Positions 1 to 4,617 of a stretch of DNA of 6,041 nucleotides are shown here, piece after piece. The stretch's first letter is position 1, and the number at the start of each line of letters is the position of its first letter. A model generated the notes under the pieces. That model did not search any database. It saw nothing but the letters and a program-made list of their open reading frames with translations, and was not told the DNA's origin. This DNA comes from Peptococcaceae bacterium (GTDB taxonomy: Bacteria; Bacillota; Peptococcia; Peptococcales; Peptococcaceae). The stretch spans positions 1 to 6,041 of the forward strand of contig JAFNVD010000122.1 of the NCBI GenBank assembly GCA_017383785.1, read 5' to 3'. A program made the translations under genes and the position numbers.

Positions 1-1
1 A

Positions 2-802
2 ATCTTTACAGAAGGTGCTGAAGCATTTGCTTCCGTAGGTACAGCTGGTTCTAAAGGTACAAAAGTATTCGCTATGGCTGGTAAAGTAAACAATATCGGT
101 CTGGTAGAAGTACCAATGGGTACAACATTAAGAGAAATGATTTATGATATCGGTGGCGGTATCCCTGACGGTAAAGAATTCAAAGCTGCACAGACAGGTG
201 GTCCTTCCGGTGGTTGCTTACCAGCAAGCGCTCTGGACACAGAAATCGACTTCGATACATTGGTAGCAGCTGGTTCCATGATGGGTTCCGGTGGTCTGAT
301 CGTACTGGATGAAACAACCTGTATGGTAGACATCTCCAAATTCTATCTGGAATTCACCCAGGATGAATCCTGTGGTAAATGCCCTCCATGCCGTATCGGT
401 ACAAAACGTATGCTGGAAATCCTGGAAAAAATCACTCTGGGTGAAGGCACAATGGAAGACATTGCAAATCTGGAAACTCTGGCTAAAACAATCAGTACAT
501 CCGCACTGTGCGCTCTGGGTCAGACAGCTCCAAACCCAATTTTAGCTACACTGAAATTCTTCCGCGACGAATATGAAGCACATATCGTTGATAAAAAATG
601 TCCTGCTGGCGTATGTAAAAACCTGTTACAGTACTCCATCGACGCTGACAAATGTAAAGGTTGCACACTGTGCGCTCGCCAGTGTCCAGTTGGCGCAATT
701 TCCGGTACTGTTAAAGAACCACACAAAATTGACAGCAGCAAATGTATCAAATGTGGTGCTTGTATGGAAAAATGTAAATTCGGCGCAATCTCCAGAGGTT
801 AA
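2..802 (+). CDS. hydB: NuoF-like flavin/NADH-binding subunit of a multisubunit [FeFe] hydrogenase (HydB/HndC type), 5'-truncated
   Basis: The reading frame is open from the left edge, so the start lies outside the window; 266 codons are present, roughly the C-terminal half of a protein that is usually about 600 residues long. The ATG at 74 is internal, because the 24 codons before it (IFTEGAEAFASVGTAG...) match the end of the NuoF flavin/NADH-binding domain. Next comes the SLBB-like region, then the NuoF-type [4Fe-4S] site with cysteines at fragment residues 124, 127, 130 (ESCGKCPPC) and 170 (SALCALGQ). The C-terminus carries a two-cluster ferredoxin domain, with Cys 218/221/224/228 and 248/251/254/258. 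That ferredoxin tail is typical of the HydB/HndC subunits of soluble hydrogenases and absent from ordinary complex I NuoF. By family knowledge it takes electrons from or gives them to NAD(P)H via flavin and exchanges them with HydA, whose gene starts 17 nt downstream. Whether it bifurcates with ferredoxin is inferred, not visible. Confidence 0.93.
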   Translation: MFTEGAEAFASVGTAGSKGTKVFAMAGKVNNIGLVEVPMGTTLREMIYDIGGGIPDGKEFKAAQTGGPSGGCLPASALDTEIDFDTLVAAGSMMGSGGLIVLDETTCMVDISKFYLEFTQDESCGKCPPCRIGTKRMLEILEKITLGEGTMEDIANLETLAKTISTSALCALGQTAPNPILATLKFFRDEYEAHIVDKKCPAGVCKNLLQYSIDADKCKGCTLCARQCPVGAISGTVKEPHKIDSSKCIKCGACMEKCKFGAISRG

Positions 803-803
803 T

Positions 804-811
804 AGAAGGGG
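804..811 (+). promoter_or_regulatory. Ribosome binding site that decides the hydA start
   Basis: AGAAGGGG lies just after the hydB stop codon. It is 8 nt upstream of the GTG at 820, a normal spacing, but it runs into the GTG at 811 and is 14 nt from the ATG at 826. This favours the GTG at 820 as the hydA start. Confidence 0.6.
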
Positions 812-819
812 TGATTTTA

Positions 820-2586
820 GTGGAAATGGTAAATGTTATTATCGATGGCGTTTCCGTGCAGGTGGAAAAAGGTTCTACAATTCTGCAGGCTGCACAGAAA
901 GCCGGTATCAATATTCCAACATTATGTTATTTAAAAGACGTAAACCAGATTGGTGCATGCCGCGTATGTCTGGTTGAAGTAAAAGGTGCGAAAGCACTGC
1001 AGCCTTCTTGCGTATATCCTGTAACAGAAGGCCTGGAAGTAATGACCAACACAGCTAAAGTTCGCGAAGCTCGTAAAGGCGTTGTAGAACTGCTGTTATC
1101 TAACCACCCAGCTGATTGCTTAAACTGCGTACGTAGTGGTAACTGCGAACTGCAGAACCTGGCTCAGCAGATGGGTATCCGTAAAAATCGTTTCGAAGGC
1201 GAACAGAGCACATTCCCAATCGACGAACGCAGCGTAGCTATCGTTCGCGATCCAAACAAATGTGTATACTGCCGTCGTTGCGAAGCTGTATGTAGCAAAG
1301 TACAGGGCGTTAGCATCTTAGGTGGTATCGGCCGTGGCTTCAACAGCACTGTAGGTCCTGCATTTGGCCATGCTCTGGATGATATCAACTGCACACTGTG
1401 CGGTCAGTGTATCAATGTATGTCCAGTAGGCGCTCTGACAGAAAAAGACGATACACAGAAAGTATGGAATGCACTGGCTGATGACAGCAAACATGTTGTT
1501 GTACAGTTCTCTCCAGCTGTTCGTATCGCTATCAGTGAAGAATTTGGTCTGCCAATGGGCACAATCTCCACAGGCAAACTGGTTGCAGCTCTGAGAAGAA
1601 TGGGCTTCAACAAAGTATTCGATACCAACTGGTCCGCTGACTTAACAATCATGGAAGAAGGTAACGAATTACTGCATCGTCTGCAGAATGGCGGTACACT
1701 GCCAATGATTACCTCCTGCTCCCCAGGTTGGGTAAAATTCTGTGAAAACCACTTCCCAGGCGAACTGGATCACCTGTCTTCTGCTAAATCTCCACAGCAG
1801 ATGTTTGGTGCTATGGTTAAAACATACTATCCACAGACAGATGGCTTGAATGCAGCTGATATCTACAGCGTATCCATCATGCCATGTACTGCTAAAAAAT
1901 TCGAAGCTGCTCGTCCAGAAATGAACTCCAGCGGCTATCAGGATGTAGATGCAGTAATTACTGTTCGTGAAATCGCTCGCATGATCAAACAGGCTGGTAT
2001 CGACTTCGCTAACCTGCCAGATGAAGAATGCGATGCACCAATGGGCTTAGGTACAGGTGCTGCTACAATCTTCGGTACCACAGGTGGCGTTATGGAAGCT
2101 GCTCTGCGTACTGTATATGAAGTAGTAGTAGGTAAAGAACTGCCTAAACTGGAACTGGAAGAAGTTCGTGGTACAATGGGCGAAATCAAAGAAGCTACCA
2201 TCGACCTGAACGGTACACCAGTAAAAGTTGCAGTTGTTAACACACTGGCTCGTGCAAAAGAAATTATGAAACAGGTTCAGGCTGGCACAGCTGATTACAC
2301 CTTCATCGAAATCATGGCTTGTCCAAATGGTTGCGTTGGTGGTGGCGGTACTCCAATCGTTGATGCTCTGACAAGAACATTACTGACTGAAGACTATCGT
2401 GCACTGCGTGCAAAAGGTCTGTACAACGATGATGCTAACCTGCCAATTCGTAAATCTCATGAAAACCCATTCATCAAAGCAGCTTATGAAAACTTCTTAG
2501 GTGAACCTCTGGGTCATAAAGCACACGAACTGCTGCACACCCATTACACAGCTCGTAAACTGTACAATACAGAATGCGACAAATAA
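820..2586 (+). CDS. hydA: [FeFe] hydrogenase catalytic subunit HydA (HndD type, NAD(P)-linked/bifurcating class)
   Basis: Catalyses reversible proton reduction to H2 at the H-cluster, in the cytoplasm. Starting from GTG 820 the protein has 588 residues, close to the family norm. Domains in order: an N-terminal [2Fe-2S] domain (Cys 36, 47, 50, 64); a His-ligated [4Fe-4S] site (His 96, Cys 100, 103, 109); a two-cluster ferredoxin domain (Cys 148/151/154/158 and 191/194/197/201); and the H-cluster domain. The three H-cluster motifs are T-S-C-S-P-G-W at 298-304, M-P-C-T-A-K-K-F-E at 354-362, and E-I-M-A-C-P-N-G-C-V-G-G-G-G at 497-510. Glutamates matching the proton-path residues E279 and E282 of Clostridium pasteurianum CpI are kept (MEEGNELL). 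The first motif has Ser where CpI has its second Cys (C300), which is unusual against the textbook TSCCPxW. The C-terminal small-subunit-like segment (RKSHENP...AHELLHTHY) is intact. It is co-transcribed with the NuoF-like gene, with a 17-nt gap. In-frame alternatives are GTG 811 and ATG 826. The function is certain; the cofactor partner (NAD, NADP, ferredoxin) is not. Confidence 0.95.
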   Translation: MEMVNVIIDGVSVQVEKGSTILQAAQKAGINIPTLCYLKDVNQIGACRVCLVEVKGAKALQPSCVYPVTEGLEVMTNTAKVREARKGVVELLLSNHPADCLNCVRSGNCELQNLAQQMGIRKNRFEGEQSTFPIDERSVAIVRDPNKCVYCRRCEAVCSKVQGVSILGGIGRGFNSTVGPAFGHALDDINCTLCGQCINVCPVGALTEKDDTQKVWNALADDSKHVVVQFSPAVRIAISEEFGLPMGTISTGKLVAALRRMGFNKVFDTNWSADLTIMEEGNELLHRLQNGGTLPMITSCSPGWVKFCENHFPGELDHLSSAKSPQQMFGAMVKTYYPQTDGLNAADIYSVSIMPCTAKKFEAARPEMNSSGYQDVDAVITVREIARMIKQAGIDFANLPDEECDAPMGLGTGAATIFGTTGGVMEAALRTVYEVVVGKELPKLELEEVRGTMGEIKEATIDLNGTPVKVAVVNTLARAKEIMKQVQAGTADYTFIEIMACPNGCVGGGGTPIVDALTRTLLTEDYRALRAKGLYNDDANLPIRKSHENPFIKAAYENFLGEPLGHKAHELLHTHYTARKLYNTECDK

Positions 2587-2615
2587 TCTGACTGTAATAT
2601 ACAATTAGATCATAT

Positions 2616-2648
2616 AAAGCAGCTCGTCGATTGACGAGCTGCTTTTTT
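2616..2648 (+). terminator. Intrinsic terminator of the hydrogenase operon
   Basis: A perfect inverted repeat (2616-2628 with 2633-2645, core GCAGCTCGTC / GACGAGCTGC, loop GATT) is followed by six T at 2643-2648. It lies 30 nt after the hydA stop and separates the hydrogenase operon from the riboswitch unit. Confidence 0.93.
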
Positions 2649-2711
2649 GTGTGTTAGGTTTCGACCTGAAAAAAATGTCCGTGAAAAACTAACAAATGTG
2701 CATAAAAAGTA

Positions 2712-2740
2712 TTGCATTTTATTTGGAAATGTGATATTCT
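2712..2740 (+). promoter_or_regulatory. Sigma-A type promoter for the glycine riboswitch/AGCS unit
   Basis: A TTGCAT -35 box (2712-2717) and a TATTCT -10 box (2735-2740) are separated by 17 nt, with an extended -10 TG at 2732-2733. Transcription is expected to start around 2746-2748, which puts the 5' end of the RNA at the first base of the leader hairpin. It is the only good promoter match between the hydrogenase terminator and the aptamer. Confidence 0.65.
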
Positions 2741-2746
2741 ATTCAT

Positions 2747-2772
2747 GTTGTCGTCCACAAAGGACGCACAAC
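2747..2772 (+). other. 5'-terminal leader hairpin
   Basis: GTTGTCGTCC (2747-2756) pairs with GGACG (2762-2766) and ACAAC (2768-2772), giving two 5-bp helices separated by one bulged C at 2767, with loop ACAAA. It begins at the predicted transcription start and ends just before the aptamer. It may stabilise the 5' end of the RNA or be an upstream accessory domain of the riboswitch; its function is not shown by the sequence. Confidence 0.55.
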
Positions 2773-2773
2773 T

Positions 2774-2862
2774 ATCTCTGGAGAGTCTCTAAACTCATTA
2801 AGAGCGCCGAAGGTGTACCACAGATAGACGTATCTGTGAATCTCTCAGGCAAAAGGACAGAG
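2774..2862 (+). promoter_or_regulatory. Glycine riboswitch aptamer (gcvT motif)
   Basis: The conserved glycine aptamer signature is complete: GGAGAGTC at 2780-2787, GCGCCGAAGG at 2804-2813, and CTCTCAGGCAAAAGGACAG at 2842-2860. Its helices can be drawn directly. P1 is CTCTG 2776-2780 with CAGAG 2858-2862. P2 is GAGAG 2781-2785 with CTCTC 2842-2846. A CTCT...AGAG helix (2787-2790 with 2801-2804) closes one arm. A perfect 8-bp stem, CACAGATA 2819-2826 with TATCTGTG 2831-2838, forms the other. Only one full aptamer is present, followed by a degenerate partner region, so this is a singlet-type rather than a standard tandem glycine riboswitch. It sits upstream of an AGCS symporter gene, a known type of target for this class, and senses glycine in the nascent mRNA. 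Confidence 0.95.
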
Positions 2863-2910
2863 CATAGAAATTCGGGTGACAGGCAACTGTCAGAAGTAAT
2901 GCAATGTTCT
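2863..2910 (+). other. Degenerate ('ghost') second aptamer domain of the glycine riboswitch
   Basis: This stretch stands where the second aptamer of a tandem glycine riboswitch would be, but lacks the GCGCCGAAGG core. It can form a 6-bp hairpin TGACAG/CTGTCA (2877-2882 with 2887-2892) capped by GCAA. An outer helix is possible between AGAGCAT (2859-2865) and ATGTTCT (2904-2910), with one G-U pair, though it overlaps P1. Ghost aptamers that buttress a single glycine-binding aptamer are known for singlet glycine riboswitches; assigning this segment to that role is inference from position and folding. Confidence 0.6.
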
Positions 2911-2920
2911 ACTCTTCCGG

Positions 2921-2952
2921 AGAGCTGATAAACTATCAGCTCTTTATTTTTT
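2921..2952 (+). terminator. Riboswitch expression-platform terminator
   Basis: AGAGCTGATA (2921-2930) pairs perfectly with TATCAGCTCT (2934-2943) across a 3-nt loop, followed by TTTATTTTTT up to 2952. It lies between the glycine aptamer and the symporter gene, so it is a conditional attenuator rather than an operon end. The preceding 13 nt (2912-2924) are complementary to the 3' half of the aptamer, which suggests terminator formation is decided by aptamer folding. Confidence 0.88.
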
Positions 2953-2954
2953 AT

Positions 2955-3006
2955 GTCTGTTTCAGTAAAACCAAAAAAATAAAATTAAAATCATCGAGAA
3001 ACAGAC
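2955..3006 (+). other. Long-range 9-bp stem in the symporter 5' UTR, ending at the ribosome binding site
   Basis: GTCTGTTTC (2955-2963) and GAAACAGAC (2998-3006) are perfect reverse complements enclosing a 34-nt A-rich loop. The 3' arm ends immediately before the purine-rich ribosome binding site GGAGAGGAG (3007-3015). The stem can form only in transcripts that have passed the attenuator. It may present the ribosome binding site in an open form or protect the mRNA; no function is shown. Confidence 0.5.
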
Positions 3007-3023
3007 GGAGAGGAGAATAAAAA

Positions 3024-4382
3024 ATGTTAGATTTGGTGGCAAGTATTAATGGTGTACTTTGGGGTCCGGTGTTGTTGATCTTATTGTGTGGGACAGGGAT
3101 TTATTACACATTTCGACTGAAGTTTATCCAGGTAAGAAAATTTGGCGAAGCATGTAAATTATTGTTTGGTCATATTACCTTTAAAGGCGGCGAACGCAAA
3201 GAAGGGGAAATGACTCCATTTCAGGCGCTCAGTACAGCTATTGCGGCGCAGGTAGGTACCGGGAACTTGGCCGGTGCGGCGACTGCATTGGTAATGGGTG
3301 GTCCGGGGGCAATCTTCTGGATGTGGATTAGTGCGTTTTTCGGTATGGCAACTATTTACGGTGAAGCTACACTGGCGCAGACCTATAAAACTACTACAGA
3401 TGATGGCGAAGTAACAGGTGGCCCTGTGTACTATATTCAGGCTGCATTTAAAGGCACTTTGGGTAAAGTGTTGGCTACACTGTTTGCAATATTCATTATT
3501 TTAGCATTAGGCTTTATGGGCAATATGGTGCAATCCAACTCCATTGGTGTAGCATTTGAAAGCGTATTTACAGCACGCGGTATTGCTTTCAACCCAATTA
3601 TTGTCGGTGTTATTCTTGCTGTATTTGCAGCATTCATTTTTATCGGCGGGACAAAACGTCTTGCTGCAGTTGTAGAAAAAGTAGTGCCATTTATGGCGAT
3701 GTTCTATATCTTAGGCAGTCTGTTTGTTATTTTTATGAACATTACAGAAGTTCCAAATGTTCTGCGTTTAATTGTAGAATGTGCATTTAATCCGGCAGCG
3801 GCTGGCGGTGCTGCAGTTGGTATCACTATTCAGCAGGCAGTTCGTTATGGGGTAGCTCGTGGTTTGTTCTCTAACGAAGCCGGTATGGGTTCTACACCAC
3901 ATGCACATGCACGTGCAGCAGCAAAAAATCCTCATGAACAGGGTCTGGTTGCTATGCTGAGCGTATTTATCGATACCTTTATCGTATTAAATATGACTGT
4001 ATTTGTAATCTTAACATCCGGTGTTTGGGATAGCGGTGCTACAGGGATTGCATTGACACAGAGTGCATTCGTATCTGTTATGGGCGGTTTCGGTGACATT
4101 TTCGTAGCATTGTGTTTATTGTTCTTCGCAGGATCTACCATTTTAAGCTGGCATTTCTTTGCAGCTGTAAACGTAAAATGGCTGTTTGGTGAAGCCGCTG
4201 TAAAAGTATATTCCTCCATCGTATTGATTTTTATCGTGGTTGGTTCCACTTTAAAAGTAAATCTGGTATGGGAACTGGCTGACTTATTCAACGGTTTAAT
4301 GGTATTCCCGAACTTACTGGCACTGTTGGCATTGTCCGGTGTTGTTGCAGCAAGCAGCAAAAAATTCGACAAGAAAAATTAA
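3024..4382 (+). CDS. AGCS-family sodium:alanine/glycine symporter
   Basis: A 452-residue polytopic membrane protein, the usual length for the alanine-or-glycine:cation symporter family (AGCS, LeuT-like fold), which imports small neutral amino acids with Na+. Family landmarks visible: hydrophobic helix 1 (about residues 11-30); the helix segment with GTGNLAGAATAL (78-89) and GGPGAIFWMWISAFFGMATIYGE (92-114); GGPVYYI (132-138); GFMGNMVQSNSIG (163-175); and the highly conserved GLFSNEAGMGSTPHA (280-294). Further hydrophobic segments cover about 190-208, 220-240, 308-330, 355-375, 395-408 and 425-443. The C-terminus is short and basic. ATG 3024 is preceded by GGAGAGGAG (3007-3015) with 8-nt spacing. 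It is the only gene of its transcript and sits behind a glycine riboswitch and attenuator, which makes glycine, possibly with alanine, the likely physiological substrate. That specificity is inferred from the regulation, not from binding residues. Confidence 0.95.
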   Translation: MLDLVASINGVLWGPVLLILLCGTGIYYTFRLKFIQVRKFGEACKLLFGHITFKGGERKEGEMTPFQALSTAIAAQVGTGNLAGAATALVMGGPGAIFWMWISAFFGMATIYGEATLAQTYKTTTDDGEVTGGPVYYIQAAFKGTLGKVLATLFAIFIILALGFMGNMVQSNSIGVAFESVFTARGIAFNPIIVGVILAVFAAFIFIGGTKRLAAVVEKVVPFMAMFYILGSLFVIFMNITEVPNVLRLIVECAFNPAAAGGAAVGITIQQAVRYGVARGLFSNEAGMGSTPHAHARAAAKNPHEQGLVAMLSVFIDTFIVLNMTVFVILTSGVWDSGATGIALTQSAFVSVMGGFGDIFVALCLLFFAGSTILSWHFFAAVNVKWLFGEAAVKVYSSIVLIFIVVGSTLKVNLVWELADLFNGLMVFPNLLALLALSGVVAASSKKFDKKN

Positions 4383-4439
4383 CAGTATTCTATTCATAAA
4401 CGATGACAAACGGTTTTTGCGGCCCGAATCAAGAAAACG

Positions 4440-4460
4440 CGTTATCAAAAGAATATAACG
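4440..4460 (+). other. Small inverted repeat after the symporter gene
   Basis: CGTTAT (4440-4445) and ATAACG (4455-4460) form a 6-bp stem with a 9-nt loop between the symporter stop and its terminator. CGAATCA occurs twice nearby (4425-4431 and 4459-4465). No T-tract or protein motif goes with it; it may simply be 3' UTR structure. Confidence 0.3.
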
Positions 4461-4466
4461 AATCAG

Positions 4467-4504
4467 GCAGGAGCTTATGCGTTTGATATGCTCCTGCTTT
4501 TTTT
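4467..4504 (+). terminator. Intrinsic terminator of the symporter unit
   Basis: GCAGGAGC (4467-4474) pairs with GCTCCTGC (4490-4497) around a 15-nt loop in which TAT/ATA can add three more pairs, followed by seven T at 4498-4504. It lies about 85 nt past the symporter stop codon. Confidence 0.9.
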
Positions 4505-4531
4505 GTATGGTATTATTGCAAAAAAAGCAGG
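4493..4531. repeat. Perfect 13-bp inverted repeat overlapping the symporter terminator
   Basis: CCTGCTTTTTTTG (4493-4505) and CAAAAAAAGCAGG (4519-4531) are exact reverse complements with a 13-nt spacer. The left arm is the right half and T-tract of the symporter terminator, so the two hairpins compete for the same bases. The right arm lies in the leader region before the CNNM gene. Confidence 0.75.
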
Positions 4532-4538
4532 GGAAATA

Positions 4539-4566
4539 TTATGAAAAACAGAAATGATAGTATAAT
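4539..4566 (+). promoter_or_regulatory. Probable promoter of the CNNM/CorC gene
   Basis: A perfect TATAAT -10 box lies at 4561-4566, about 50 nt before the ATG. The -35 is weak (TTATGA at 4539-4544 with a 16-nt spacer is the best I see). A promoter is needed here because the symporter terminator lies just upstream. Confidence 0.5.
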
Positions 4567-4617
4567 AAACATCATGTATATAAAAAGATATACCATGAAA
4601 TAAAAAGGAGACTCATT

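Noticed and set aside
74..802. ATG at 74 as the start of the hydB gene
   Set aside because: The frame is open upstream to the window edge and the upstream residues continue the NuoF fold, so the ATG is internal and the gene is truncated by the window.
363..977. Alternative plus-strand frames inside hydB and across the hydB/hydA junction (363-545 and 573-977)
   Set aside because: They are out of frame with two clearly conserved Fe-S proteins and have no family features of their own.
2657..2680. Small hairpin AGGT-TTCG-ACCT followed by an A-run after the hydrogenase terminator
   Set aside because: Only four base pairs, no T-tract, and it lies outside any predicted transcript, so it is not counted as a feature.
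2647..2928. 93-codon plus-strand open frame across the promoter and glycine riboswitch
   Set aside because: It overlaps the promoter and every conserved riboswitch element, has no ribosome binding site and its translation shows no protein-like pattern. The RNA explanation is far better.
3932..4372. 146-codon minus-strand open frame opposite the symporter
   Set aside because: It is a shadow of the well-conserved symporter frame, with low-complexity composition and no ribosome binding site.
4383..4466. Possible small RNA gene between the symporter stop and its terminator
   Set aside because: There is only a 6-bp stem and a short repeated heptamer, with no promoter-like pair at a suitable distance. 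It is more simply the symporter 3' UTR.
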